A DNA stretch of 64,000 nucleotides from Morinoia aosen (lineage: Eukaryota > Arthropoda > Malacostraca > Amphipoda > Talitridae). Shown here piece by piece: positions 28,701 through 41,544 of the stretch. The notes under the pieces are model-generated. The model did no database searches, was not told the DNA's origin, and was given only the letters and a program-made list of their open reading frames with translations. How positions within the stretch are numbered: position 1 is the first letter of the stretch; every line of letters starts with the position of its first letter. Location of the stretch: assembly GCA_030386875.1 (NCBI GenBank), contig JASJYW010000026.1:12170246-12234245 (forward strand), given 5' to 3'. The position numbers and the translations under genes are program-made.

Positions 28701-30233
28701 CGCATTCGGCCTAGGAATGGCCCAAAACATGCATTTTAGCTCTGTCGACCGTGGAATCGGCTAAATATGCACTTTCCGCCTATGTCGCCACGGGAAACAG
28801 CAAACGACGTGATTTTCACCGCATTCGGCCTAGGAATGGCCCAAAACACGCATTTTAGCCCTGTCGACCGTGGAAACGGCTAAATATGCACTTTCCGCCT
28901 ATGTCGCCACGGGAAACAGCAAACGACGTGATTTTCACCGCATTCGGCCTAGGAATGGCCCAAAACACGCATTTTAGCTCTGTCGACCGTGGAAACGGCT
29001 AAATATGCACTTTCCGCCTATGTCGCCACGGGAAACAGCAAACGACGTGATTTTCACCGCATCCGGCCTAGGAATGGCAAAAACACGCATTTTAGCTCTG
29101 TCGACCGTTGAATCGGCTAAATATGCACTTTCCGCCTATGTCGCCACGGGAAACAGCAAACGACGTGATTTTCACCGCATTCGGCCTAGGAATGGCCCAA
29201 AACACGCATTTTAGCTCTGTCGACCGTGGAAACGGCTAAATATGCACTTTCCGCCTATGTCGCCACGGGAAACAGCAAACGACGTATTTTCACCGCATTC
29301 GGCCTAGGAATGGCCCAAAACACGCATTTTAGCTCTGTCGACCGTGGAATTGGCTAAATATGCACTTTCCGCCTATGTCGCCACGGGAAACAGCAAACGA
29401 CGTGATTTTCACCGCATTCGGCCTAGGAATGGCCCAAAACACGCATTTTAGCTCTGTCGACCGTGGAATCGGCTAAATATGCACTTTCCGCCTATGTCGC
29501 CACGGGAAACAGCAAACGACGTGATTTGCACCGCATTCGGCCTAGGAATGGCCCAAAACACGCATTTTAGCTCTGTCGACCGTGGAAACGGCTAAATATG
29601 CACTTCCCGCCTATGTCGCCACGGGAAACAGCAAACGACGTGATTTTCACCGCATTCGGCCTAGGAATGGCCCAAATCACGCATTTTAGCCCTGTCGACC
29701 GTGGAAATGGCTAAATATGCACTTTCCGCCTATGTCGCCACGGGAAACAGCAAACGACGTGATTTTCACCGCATTTGGCCTAGGAATGGCCCAAAACACG
29801 CATTTTAGCTCTGTCGACCGTGGAATCGGCTAAATATGCACTTTCCGCCTATGTCGCCACGGGAAACAGCAAACGACAAGATTTTCACCGCATTCGGCCT
29901 AGGAATGGCCCAAAACACGCATTTTAGCTCTGTCGACCGTGGAATCGGCTAAATATGCACTTTCCGCCTATGTCGCCACGGGAAACAGCAAACGACGTGA
30001 TTTTCACCGCATTCGGCCTAGGAATGGCCCAAAACACGCATTTTAGCTCTGTCGACCGTGGAAACGGCTAAATATGCACTTTCCGCCTATGTCGCCACGG
30101 GAAACAGCAAACGACGTGATTTTCACCGCATTCGGCCTAGGAATGGCCCAAAACACGCATTTTAGCTCTGTCGACCGTGGAATCGGCTAAATATGCACTT
30201 TCCGCCTATGTCGCCACGGGAAACAGCAAACGA

Positions 30234-31100
30234 CAAGATTTTCACAGCATTCGGCCTAGGAATGGCCCAAAACACGCATTTTAGCTCTGTCGACCGTGGA
30301 ATCGGCTAAACATGCACTTTCCGCCTATGTCGCCACGGGAAACAGCAAATGACGTGATTTTCACCGCATTCGGCTTAGGAATGGCCCAAAACACGTATTT
30401 TAGCTCTGTCGACCGTGGAATCGGCTAAATATGCACTTTCCGCCTATGTCGCCACGGGAAACAGCAAACGACGTGATTTTCACCGCATTCGGCCTAGGAA
30501 TGGCCCAAAACACGCATTTTAGCTCTGTCGACCGTGGAATCCGCTAAATATGCACTTTCCGCCTATGTCGCCACGGGAAACAGCAAACGACGTGATTTTC
30601 ACCGCATTCGGCCTAGGAATGGCCCAAAACACGCATTTTAGCCCTGTCGACCGTGGAAACGGCTAAATATGCACTTTCCGCCTATTTCGCCACGGGAAAC
30701 AGCAAACGACGTGATTTTCACCGCATTCGGCCTAGGAATGGCCCAAAAAACGCATTTTAGCTCTGTCGACCGTGGAATCGGCTAAATATGCACTTTCCGC
30801 CTATGTCGCCACGGGAAACAGCAAACGACGTGATTTTCACCGCATTCGGCCTAGGAATGGCCCAAAACACGCATTTTAGCTCTGTCGACCGTGGAAACGG
30901 CTAAATATGCACTTTCCGCCTATGTCGCCACGGGAAACAGCAAACGACGTGATTTTCACCGCATTCGGCCTAGGAATGGCCCAAAACACGCATTTTAGCT
31001 CTGTCGACCGTGGAAACGGCTGAATATGCACTTTCCGCCTATGTCGCCACGGGAAACAGCAAACGACGTGATTTTCACCGCATTCGGCCTAGGAATGGCC
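30234..31100 (+). repeat. Long-range duplicated block, distal copy
   Basis: This is the counterpart of the block at 18101, at an offset of 12,133 bp for two independent markers (CAAG at 30234 and CTATTTCGCC at 30682). It shows that the large higher-order architecture reaches the more diverged part of the array. Confidence 0.65.
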
Positions 31101-31139
31101 AAAAACACGCATTTTAGCTCTGTCGACCGTGGAATCGGC

Positions 31140-33424
31140 TAAATATGCACTTTCCGCCTATGTCGCCACGGGAAACAGCAAACGACATGATTTTCACCGC
31201 ATTCGGCCTAGGAATGGCCCAAAACACGCATTTTAGCTCTGTCGACCGTGGAATCGGCTAAATATGCACTTTCCGCCTATGTCGCCACGGGAAACAGCAA
31301 ACGACGTGATTTTCACCGCATTCGACCTAGGAATGGCCCAAAACACGTATTTTAGCTCTGTCGACCGTGGAATCGGCTAAATATGCACTTTCCGCCTATG
31401 TCGCCACAGGAAACAGCAAACGACGTGATTTTCACCGCATTCGGCCTAGGAATGGCCCAAAACACGCATTTTAGCTCTGTCGACCGTGGAATCGGCTATA
31501 TATGCACTTTCCGCCTATGTCGCCACGGGAAACAGCAAACGACGTGATTTTCACCGCATTCGGCCTAGGAATGGCCCAAAACACGCATTTTAGCTCTGTC
31601 GACCGTGGAATCGGCTAAGTATGCACTTTCCGCCTATGTCGCCACGGGAAACTGCAAACGACGTGATTTTCACCGCATTCGGCCTAGGAATGGCTCAAAT
31701 CACGCATTTTAGCTCTGTCGACCGTGGAAACGGCTAAATATGCACTTTCCGCCTATGTCGCCACGGGAACAGCAAACGACGTGATTTTCACCGCATTCGG
31801 CCTAGGAATGGCCCAAAAACACGCATTTTAGCTCTGTCGACCGTGGAATCGGCTAAATATGCAGTTTCCGCCTATGTCGCCACGGGAAACAGCAAACGAC
31901 GTGATTTTCACCGCATTCGGCCTAGGAATGGCCCAAAGCACGCATTTTAGCTCTGTCGACCGTGGAATCGGCTAAATATGTACTTTCCGCCTATGTCGCC
32001 ACGGGAAACAGCAAACGACGTGATTTTCACTGCATTCGGCCTAGGAATGGCCCAAAACACGCATTTTAGCTCTGTCGACCGTGGAATCGGCTATATATGC
32101 ACTTTCCGCCTATGTCGCCATGGGAAACAGCAAACGACATGATTTTCACCGCATTCGGCCTAGGAATGGCCCAAAACACGTATTTTAGCTCTGTCGACCG
32201 TGGAATCGGCTAAATAAACACTTTCCGCCTATGTCGCCACGGGAAACAGCAATCGACGTGATTTTCACCGCATTCGGCCTGGGAATGGCCCAAACCACGC
32301 ATTTTAGCCCTGTCGACCGTGAAAACGGCTAAATATGCATTTTCCGCCTATGTCGCCACGGGAAACAGCAAACGACGTGATTTTCACCGCATTCGGCCTA
32401 GGAATGGCCCAAAACACGCATTTTAGCTCTGTCGACCGTGGAAACGGCTAAATATGCACTTTCCGCCTATGTCGCCACGGGAAACAGCAAACGACGGGAT
32501 TTTCACCGCATTCGGCCAAGGAATGGCCAAAAACACGCATTTTAGCCCTGTCGACCGTGGAATCGGCTAAATATGTACTTTCCGCCTATGTCGCCACGGG
32601 AAACAGCAAACGACGTGATTTTCACTGCATTCGGCCTAGGAATGGCCCAAAACACGCATTTTAGCTCTGTCGACCGTGGAATCGGCTATATATGCACTTT
32701 CCGCCTATGTCGCCATGGGAAACAGCAAACGACATGATTTTCACCGCATTCGGCCTAGGAATGGCCCAAAACACGTATTTTAGCTCTGTCGACCGTGGAA
32801 ACGGCTAAATATGCACTTTCCGCCTATGTCGCCACGGGAAACAGCAAACGACGTGATTTTCACCGCATTCGGCCTAGGAATGGCCCAAAACACGCATTTT
32901 AGCTCTGTCGACCGTGGAAACGGCTAAATATGCACTTTCCGCCTATGTCGCCACGGGAAACAGCAAACGACGTGATTTTCACCGCATTCGGCCTAGGAAT
33001 GGCCGAAAACACGCATTTTAGCTCTGTCGACCGTGGAATCGGCTAAATATGCACTTTCCGCCTATGTCGCCACGGGAAACAGCAAACGACATGATTTTCA
33101 CCGCATTCGGCCTAGGAATGGCCCAAAACACGCATTTTAGCTCTGTCGACCGTGGAATCGGCTAAATATGCACTTTCCGCCTATGTCGCCACGGGAAACA
33201 GCAAACGACGTGATTTTCACCGCATTCGACCTAGGAATGGCCCAAAACACGTATTTTAGCTCTGTCGACCGTGGAATCGGCTAAATATGCACTTTCCGCC
33301 TATGTCGCCACAGGAAACAGCAAACGACGTGATTTTCACCGCATTCGGCCTAGGAATGGCCCAAAACACGCATTTTAGCTCTGTCGACCGTGGAATCGGC
33401 TATATATGCACTTTCCGCCTATGT
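31140..33424 (+). repeat. 16-monomer duplication (1904-bp offset)
   Basis: The ordered variants CGACATGATTTT, CATTCGACCTAGG with ACACGTATTTT, GCCACAGGAAAC and GGCTATATATG at about 31140-31520 recur at about 33044-33424. The offset is exactly 1904 bp (16 x 119), measured on TTCGACC (31321 and 33225). Confidence 0.8.
31970..32795 (+). repeat. 5-monomer duplication (595-bp offset)
   Basis: ATATGTACTTTCC, CACTGCATTCGG, GGCTATATATGC, GCCATGGGAAACAG with GACATGATT, and ACACGTATTTT occur in that order from about 31970 and again from about 32565. The spacing is 595 bp, exactly 5 monomers. It is nested inside the 16-monomer duplication interval. Confidence 0.8.
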
Positions 33425-34935
33425 CGCCACGGGAAACAGCAAACGACGTGATTTTCACCGCATTCGGCCTAGGAATGGCCCAAAACACGCATTTTAGCTC
33501 TGTCGACCGTGGAATCGGCTAAATATGCACTTTCCGCCTATGTCGCCACGGGAAACAGCAAACGACGGGATTTTCACCGCATTCGGCCTAGGAATGGCCC
33601 GAAACACGCATTTCAGCTCTGTCGACCGTGGAAACGGCTAAATATGCACTTTCCGCCTATGTCGCCACGGGAAATAGCAAACGACGTGATTTTCACCGCA
33701 TTCGGCCTAGGAATGGCCCAAAACACGCATTTTAGCTCTGTCGACCGTGGAATCGGCTAAATATGCACTTTCCGCCTATGTCGCCACGGGAAACAGCAAA
33801 CGACGTGATTTTCACCGCATTCGGCCTAGGAATGGCCCAAAACACGCATTTTAGCTCTGTCGACCGTGGAATCGGCTAAATACGCACTTTCCGCCTATGT
33901 CGCCACGGGAAACAGCAAACGACGTGATTTTCACCGCAATCGGCCTAGGAATGGCCCAAAACACGCATTTTAGCTCTGTCGACCGTGGAATCGGCTAAAT
34001 ATGCACTATCCGCCTATGTCGCCACGGGAAACAGCAAACGACGTGATTTTCACCGCATTCGGCCTAGGAATGGCCAAAAACACGCATTTTAGCCCTGTCG
34101 ACCGTAGAATCGGCTAAATATGCACTTTCCGCCTATGTCGCCATGGGAAACAGCAAACGACGTGATTTTCACCGCATTCGGCCTAAGAATGGCCCAAAAC
34201 ACGCATTTTAGCCCTGTCGACCGTGGAATCGGCTAAATATGCACTTTCCGCCTATGTCGCCACGGGAAACAGCAAACGACGTGATTTTCACCGCATTCGG
34301 CCTAGGAATGGCCCGAAACACGCATTTTAGCTCTGTTGACCGTGGAATCGGCTAAATATGCACTATCCGCCTATGTCGCCACGTGAAACAGCAAACGACG
34401 TGATTTTCACCGCATTCGGCCTAGGAATGGCCCAAAACACGCATTTTAGCTCTGTTGACCGTGGAATCGGCTAAATATGCACTATCCGCCTATGTCGCCA
34501 CGGGAAACAGCAAACGACGTGATTTTCACCGCATTCGGCCTAGGAATGGCCCAAAACACGCAATTTAGCTCTGTCGACCGTGGAATCGGCTAAATATGCA
34601 CTTTCCGCCTATGTCGCCACGGGAAACAGCAAACGACGTGATTTTCACCGAATTCGGCCTAGGAATGGCCCATAACACGCATTTTAGCTCTGTCGACCGA
34701 GGAATCGGCTATGTATGCACTTTCCGCCTATGTCGCCACGGGAAACAGCAAACGACGTGATTTTCACCGCATTCGGCCTAGGAATGGCCCAAAACACGCA
34801 TTTTAGCTCTGTCGACCATGGAAACGGCTAAATATGCACTTTCCGCCTATGTCGCCACGGGAAACAGCAAACGACGTGATTTTCACCGCATTCGGCCTAG
34901 GAATGGCCCAAAACACGCATTTTAGCTCTGTCGAC

Positions 34936-37900
34936 CGTTGAGTCGGCTAAAGATGCACTTTCCGCTTATGTCGCCACGGGAAACAGCAAACGACGTGATT
35001 TTCACCGCATTCGGCCTAGGAATGGCCCGAAACACGCATTTTAGCTCTGTCGACCGTGGAATCGGCTGAATATGAACTTTCCGCCTATGTCGCCACGGGA
35101 AACAGCAAACGACGTGATTTTCACCGCATTCGGCCTAGGAATGGCCCAAAACACGCATTTTAGCTCTGTCGACCGTGGAATCGGCTAAATATGCACTTTC
35201 CGCCTATGTCGCCACGGGAAACAGCAAACGACGTGATTTTCACCACATTCGGCCTAGGAATGGCCCGGAACACGCATTTTAGCTCTGTCGACCGTGGAAT
35301 CGGCTAAAGATGCACTTTCCGCCTATGTCGCCACGGGAAACAGCAAACGACGTGATTTTCACCGCATTTGGCCTAGGAATGGCCCAAAACACGCATTTTA
35401 GCTCTGTCGACCGTGGAATCGTCTAAATATGCACTTTCCGCCTATGTCGCCACGGGAAACAGCAAACTACGTGAATTTCACCGCATTCGGCCTAGGAATG
35501 GCCAAAAACACGCATTTTAGCCCTGTCGACCGTGGAATCGGCTAAATATGCACTTTCCGCCTATGTCGCCACGGGAAACAGCAAACGACGTGATTTTCAC
35601 CGCATTCGGCCTAGGAATGGCCCAAAACACGCATTTTAGCTCTGTCGACCGTGGAATCGGCTAAATATGCACTATCCGCCTATGTCGCCACGGGAAACAG
35701 CAAACGACGTGATTTTCACCGCATTCGGCCTAGGAATGGCCAAAAACACGCATTTTAGCCCTGTCGACCGTAGAATCGGCTAAATATGCACTTTCCGCCT
35801 ATGTCGCCACGGGAAACAGCAAACGACGTGATTTTCACCGCATTCGGCCTAGGAATGGCACAAAACACGGATTTTAGCTCTGTCGACCGTGGAAACGGCT
35901 AAATATTCACTTCCCGCCTATGTCGCCACGGGAAACAGCAAACGACGTGATTTTCACCGCATTCGGCCTAGGAATGGCCCAAAACACGCATTTTAGCTCT
36001 GTCGACCGTGGAATCGGCTAAATATGCACTTTCCGCCTATGTCGCCACGGGAAACAGCAAACGACGTGATTTTCACCGCATTCGGCCTAGGAATGGCCCA
36101 AAACACGCATTTTAGCTCTGTTGACCGTGGAATCGGTTAAATATGCACTATCCGCCTATGTCGCCACGGGAAACAGCAAACGACGTGATTTTCACCGCAT
36201 TCGGCCTAGGAATGGCCCAAAACACGCATTTTAGCTCTGTCGACCGTGGAATCGGCTAAATATGCACTTTCCAACTATGTCGCCACGGGAAACAGCAAAC
36301 GACGTGATTTTCACCGCATTCGGCCTATGAATGGCCCAAAACACGCATTTTAGCTCTGTCGACCGTGGAATCGGCTAAATATGCACTTTCCGCCTATGTC
36401 GCCACGGGAAACAGCAAACGACGTGATTTTCACCAAATTCGGCCTAGGAATGGCCCAAAACACGCATTTTAGCTCTGTCGACCGTGGAATCGGCTAAATA
36501 TGCACTATCCGCCTATGTCGCCACGGGAAACAGCAAACGACGTGATTTTCACCGCATTCGGCCTAGGAATGGCCCAAAACACGCATTTTAGCTCTGTCGA
36601 CCGTGGAATCGGCTAAATATGCACTTTCCACCTATGTCGCCACGGGAAACAGCAAACGACGTGATTTTCACCGCATTCGGCCTAGGAATGGCCCTAAACA
36701 CGCATTCTAGCTCTGTCGACCGTGGAATCGGCTAAATATGCACTTTCCGCCTATGTCGCCACGGGAAACAGCAAACGACGTGATTTTCACCGAATTCGGC
36801 CTAGGAATGGCCCAAAACACGCATTTTAGCTCTGTCGACCGTGGAATCGGCTATATATGCACTTTCCGCCTATGTCGCCACGGGAAACAGCAAACGACGT
36901 GATTTTCACCGCATTCGGCCTAGGAATGGCCCGAAACACGCATTTTAGCTCTGTCGACCATGGAAACGGCTAAATATGCACTTTCCGCCTGTGTCGCCAC
37001 GGGAAACAGCAAACGACGTGATTTTCACCGCATTCGGCCTAGGAATGGCCCAAAACACGCATTTTAGCTCTGTCGACCGTTGAATCGGCTAAAGATGCAC
37101 TTTCCGCTTATGTCGCCACGGGAAACAGCAAACGACGTGATTTTCACCGCATTCGGCCTAGGAATGGCCCAAAACACGCATTTTAGCTCTGTCGACCGTG
37201 GAATCGGCTAAATATGCACTTTCCGCCTATGTCGCCACGGGAAACAGCAAACGACGTGATTTTCACCGAATTCGGCCTAGGAATGGCCCAAAACACGCAT
37301 TTTAGCTCTGTCGACCATGGAAACGTCTAAATATGCACTTTCTGCCTATGTCGCCACGGGAAACAGCAAACGACGTGATTTTCACCGCATTCGGCCTAGG
37401 AATGGCCCAAAACACGCATTTTAGCTCTGTCGACCGTTGAATCGGCTAAAGATGCACTTTCCGCTTATGTCGCCACGGGAAACAGCAAACGACGTGATTT
37501 TCACCGCATTCGGCCTAGGAATGGCCCGAAACACGCATTTTAGCTCTGTCGACCGTGGAATCGGCTAAATATGAACTTTCCGCCTATGTCGCCACGGGAA
37601 ACAGCAAACGACGTGATTTTCTCCGCATTCGGCCTAGGAATGGCCCGAAACACGCATTTTAGCTCTGTCGACCGTGGATTCGGCTTGAGATGCACTTTCC
37701 GCCTATGTCGCCACGGGAAACAGCAAACGACGTGATTTTCACCGCATTTGGCCTAGGAATGGCCCAAAACACGCATTTTAGCTCTGTCGACCGTGGAATC
37801 GTCTAAATATGCACTTTCCGCCTATGTCGCCACGGGAAACAGCAAACTACATGAATTTCACCGCATTCGGCCTAGGAATGGCCAAAAACACGCATTTTAG

Positions 37901-38340
37901 CCCTGTCGACCGTGGAATCGGCTAAATATGCACTTTCCGCCTATGTCGCCACGGGAAACAGCAAACGACGTGATTTTCACCGCATTCGGCCTAGGAATGG
38001 CCCAAAACACGCATTTTAGCTCTGTCGACCGTGGAATCGGCTAAATATGCACTATCCGCCTATGTCGCCACGGGAAACAGCAAACGACGTGATTTTCACC
38101 GCATTCGGCCAAGGAATGGCCAAAAACACGCATTTTAGCCCTGTCGACCGTACAATCGGCTAAATATGCACTTTCCGCCTATGTCGCCACGGGAAACAGC
38201 AAACGACGTGATTTTCACCGCATTCGGCCTAGGAATGGCACAAAACACGGATTTTAGCTCTGTCGACCGTGGAAACGGCTAAATATTCACTTTCCGCCTA
38301 TGTCGCCACGGGAAACAGCAAACGACGTGATTTTCACCGC
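34936..38340 (+). repeat. ~20-21-monomer duplication (2499/2380-bp offset)
   Basis: A marker series (CCGTTGA with AAAGATGC and CGCTTATG, TATGAACTTTCC, CGTCTAAATATG with AACTACGTGAATTTC, GGCACAAAACACGGATT, AAATATTCAC) at 34936-35960 recurs at about 37435-38340. The offset is about 2499 bp at the left and 2380 bp at the right, so the second copy has lost one monomer. A further CCGTTGAATCGG monomer lies at about 37078. Confidence 0.75.
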
Positions 38341-38879
38341 ATTCGGCCTAGGAATGGCCCAAAACACGCATTTTAGCTCTGTCGACCGTGGAATCGGCTA
38401 AATATGCACATTCCGCCTATGTCGCCACGGGAAACAGCAAACGACGTGATTTTCACCGCATTCGGCCTAGGAATGGCCAAAAACACGCATTTTAGCCCTG
38501 TCGACCGTGGAATCGGCTATATATGCACTTTCCGCCTATGTCGCCACGGGAAACAGCAAACGACGTGATTTTCACCACATTCGGCCTAGGAATGGCCCAT
38601 AACACGCATTTTAGCTCTGTCGACCGTGGAAACGGCTAAATATGCACTTTCCGCCTATGTCGCCACGGGAAACAGCAAACGACGTGATTTTCACCGCATT
38701 CGGCCTAGGAATGGCCAAAAACACGCATTTTAGCCCTGTCGACTGTGGAATCGGCTAAATATGCACTTTCCGCCTATGTCGCCACGGGAAACAGCCAACG
38801 ACGTGATTTTCACCGCATTCGGCCAAGGAATGGCCCAAAACACGCATTTTAGCTCTGTCGACCGTGGAATCGGCTAAAT

Positions 38880-39115
38880 ATGCACTTTCCGCCTATGTCG
38901 CCACGGGAAACAGCAAACGACGTGATTTTCACCGCATTCGGCCTAGGAATGGCCCAAAACAGCATTTTAGCCCTGTCGACCGTGGAATCGGCTAAATATG
39001 CACTTTCCGCTTATGTCGCCACGGGAAACAGCAAACGACGTGATTTTCACCGCATTCGGCCTAGGAATGGCCCAAAACAGCATTTTAGCCCTGTCGACCG
39101 TGGAATCGGCTAAAT
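38880..39115 (+). repeat. Two adjacent 118-bp variant monomers
   Basis: Two consecutive monomers carry AAAACAGCATTTTAG instead of AAAACACGCATTTTAG, a net loss of one base, and are spaced 118 bp apart. Their shared deletion indicates a single-monomer tandem duplication. The lost base also changes the reading-frame phase locally. Confidence 0.7.
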
Positions 39116-40271
39116 ATGCACTTTCCGCTTATGTCGCCACGGGAAACAGCAAACGACGTGATTTTCACCGCATTCGGCCCAGGAATGGCCCAAAACACGC
39201 ATTTTAGCCCTGTCGACCGTGGAATCGGCTAAATATGCACTTTCCGCCTATGTCGCCATGGGAAACAGCGAACGACGTGATTTTCACCGCATTCGGCCTA
39301 GGAATGGCCCAAAACACGCATTTTAGCCCTGTCGACCGTGGAATCGGCTAAATATGCACTTTCCGCCTATGTCGCCACGGGAAACAGCAAACGACGTGAT
39401 TTTCACCGCATTCGGCCTAGGAATGGCCCAAAACACGCATTTTAGCTCTGTTGACCGTGGAATCGGCTAAATATGCACTATCCGCCTATGTCGCCACGGG
39501 AAACAGCAAACGACGTGATTTTCACCGCATTCGGCCTAGGAATGGCCCAAAACACGCATTTTAGCTCTGTCGACCGTGGAATCGGCTAAATATGCACTTT
39601 CCACCTATGTCGCCACGGGAAACAGCAAACGACGTGATTTTCACCGCATTCGGCCTAGGAATGGCCCAAAACACGCATTTTAGCTCTGTCGACCGTGGAA
39701 TCGGCTAAATATGCACTTTCCGCCTATGTCGCCACGGGAAACAGCAAACGACGTGATTTTCACCGAATTCGGCCTAGGAATGGCCCAAAACACGCATTTC
39801 AGCTCTGTCGACCGTGGAATCGGCTAAATATGCACTTTCCGCCTATGTCGCCACGGGAAACAGCAAACGACGTGATTTTCACCGCATTCGGCCTAGGAAT
39901 GACCCATACACGCATTTTAGCTCTGTCGACCGTGGAAACGGCTAAATATGCACTTTCCGCCTATGTCGCCACGGGAAACAGCAAACGACGTGATTTTCAC
40001 CGCATTCGGCCTAGGAATGGCCAAAAACACGCATTTTAGCCCTGTCGACCGTGGAATCGGCTAAATGTGCACTTTCCGCCTATTTTCGCCACGGGAAACA
40101 GCAAACGACGTGATTTTCACCGCATTCGGCCTAGGAATGGCCCAAAACACGCATTTTTGCTCTGTCGACCGTGGAATCGGCTAAATATGCACTTTCCGCC
40201 TATGTCGCCACGGGAAACAGCAAACGACGTGATTTTCACCGCATTCGGCCTAGGAATGGCCAAAAACACGC

Positions 40272-40276
40272 ATTTA
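40272..40276 (+). other. Target site duplication, left copy (ATTTA)
   Basis: These five bases abut the TG start of the left LTR. The right counterpart at 50486-50490 reads GTTTA, so four bases (TTTA) match exactly. Both derive from the A/T-rich CATTTTAG part of the satellite monomer; BEL/Pao elements usually duplicate 4-6 bp. Confidence 0.6.
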
Positions 40277-40413
40277 TGTAAATTTCTTCCACACAATCGT
40301 TCGATAAGGAAACAAGTCAACTGTAAGCTTATTATTTAATCGAAGGGAACTTTTCAACAAGATGGTTGTCAGCACAACTGAGCTTCCAACCAACCAAACA
40401 ACTCGTTTAAACT

Positions 40414-40441
40414 TTTATTATTTTAAGGCATTTAATTTATT
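40414..40441 (-). promoter_or_regulatory. Possible poly(A) signals in the 3' LTR
   Basis: Read on the element's strand, AATAAA occurs at 40436-40441 and again at 40414-40419. A TATA-like CTATATCAG lies upstream at about 40553-40560. This order would give a long U3 and a short R, as expected for an LTR. It rests on short motifs only. Confidence 0.3.
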
Positions 40442-40885
40442 AAGCTTTCATTAAACTTCCGTAGGTGTGAATTAAAAACGTTAAAATGGGAAACACGGGC
40501 GTACGGCTCGACAAGGTCCGAAAGACCCGGACAGAACAGCGAGCGGGCTCCGCTGATATAGCAGTGCCTCCAGTCCCCCAGAGTCGCAAGACGCCCGAAA
40601 GTAAGTTTCAGATGGAGAACAGGCAAGGCTGCATAAACAGGCCCGCCCCAAGGTGGACCGAGCTTGCCCCGGACTCCGGCGGGCGCTGGCCAACACCACT
40701 TCTCGAGCTGTGGGCAGAGCGGCGTTAAGGAAACCATCACACTTTTTCAACTTTTTTAGTCCGATTCGTTTGAAAGTTGGCCAGTATATGTATTTTGTAA
40801 AAGTAAACCTTTTTTGCTCAATTCATTTTTTCGATTTAGGCCTTACTTTTTTTTGACGAAAAATGTGTTTTTGGTTTATTTTTAT

Positions 40886-40977
40886 TGAAATTTCAGATTG
40901 TAACTCCTCCTTCAGCTTTGATGCTAGAACAAAAACAAAGACAGTTTTAGAACCCTTGGAACATTTCTAACAAACGC
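40886..40977 (+). repeat. Internal repeat of the DNA transposon, copy 1
   Basis: This stretch contains ACTCCTCCTTCAG, TTTGATGCTAGAACAAA, AAAGACAGTTTTAGAA and CTTGGAACATTTCTAACAAA. Similar copies lie at about 41545-41640 and 41731-41827 in direct orientation, and at 41113-41180 inverted. Confidence 0.85.
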
Positions 40978-41112
40978 TTCTTCAGTTTTTTTCAAATTCA
41001 AATTTTTTCTATTTTTTCAACAATTTTTAAAATTTCAAAAATCAGCAACAATTTTTTGGGTTGAGAGCTATATATTTTTTCAAAGAATTCGAATTTGAAA
41101 AAAAACGAGCGA

Positions 41113-41180
41113 GCGTTTGTTAGAAATGCTTCAAGGATTCTAAAACTGTCTTTGGATTTGTTCTAGCATCAAAACTCGAG
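41113..41180 (-). repeat. Internal repeat of the DNA transposon, inverted copy
   Basis: This is the reverse complement of the repeat at 40886: GTTTGTTAGAAATG, TCTAAAACTGTCTTTG, then TTGTTCTAGCATCAAAACT. Together with 40886-40977 it could form a stem of about 65 bp with a loop of about 140 bp. Confidence 0.8.
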
Positions 41181-41544
41181 AACTAGTCCCAGGATGAATG
41201 TTGAAAATTCAAAGTGTTGGTATAAGCAAAAAATAAAATTTTGTGTTGAAGTGTAATATAATGAACAATTGATGTAATTGAATGCAGTTTTAATTTTTAT
41301 TTTGATAATTTCCATACATAACTTCATATTCGAAGTGTGAATTGTGATTTCAAAAAAAAAAAAAAAAAATATTTTTTTTCAACAAAATGATTTTTCTTAT
41401 TTTCAGTCTGATTCTTATAAAATTTGACTATGATATGTAACATTTGAAAATATACACAATGGATTCCATTCATTTTTTTGATTCAGGCCTTAGAATTTGC
41501 AAAAATTTGACATATTGGTTTTTAGGTATTGATATTTCACTAAT

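Larger units (their letters stand above)
1..40276 (+). repeat. 119-bp satellite array, forward block (about 338 monomers)
   Basis: Head-to-tail copies of one 119-bp monomer fill the stretch without any spacer. The period shows as a one-base phase shift every two 60-base lines. Each monomer carries a SalI-type palindrome (GTCGAC), an AvrII-type palindrome (CCTAGG), the string TAAATATGCAC and an A/T-rich CATTTTAG segment. GC is about 51% and CpG is not depleted. Common dimorphisms are GGAAACGG versus GGAATCGG, AGCTCTG versus AGCCCTG, and GGCCCAAAACAC versus GGCCAAAAACAC. Every reading frame is soon closed by TAG or TAA in the monomer; the open stretches of 60-114 codons that do occur are the satellite itself translated, not genes. 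A centromeric or pericentromeric role is possible but is inference only. Confidence 0.98.

Noticed and set aside
1-40276. CRISPR-like array
   Set aside because: The repeats are 119 bp, contiguous and without unique spacers, and the neighbouring genes are from an animal retrotransposon.
1-40276. CENP-B box in the satellite
   Set aside because: The only TTCG in the monomer is followed by GCCTAGGAATG, which lacks the required CGGG; the opposite strand gives no match to the core either.
40432-40856. Several overlapping frames of 67-114 codons within the LTRs (also 48988-49332)
   Set aside because: They overlap on both strands, recur in both LTRs, have no recognisable domain, and the left copies run into the nested transposon. 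They are better explained as chance frames in a GC-rich part of the LTR.
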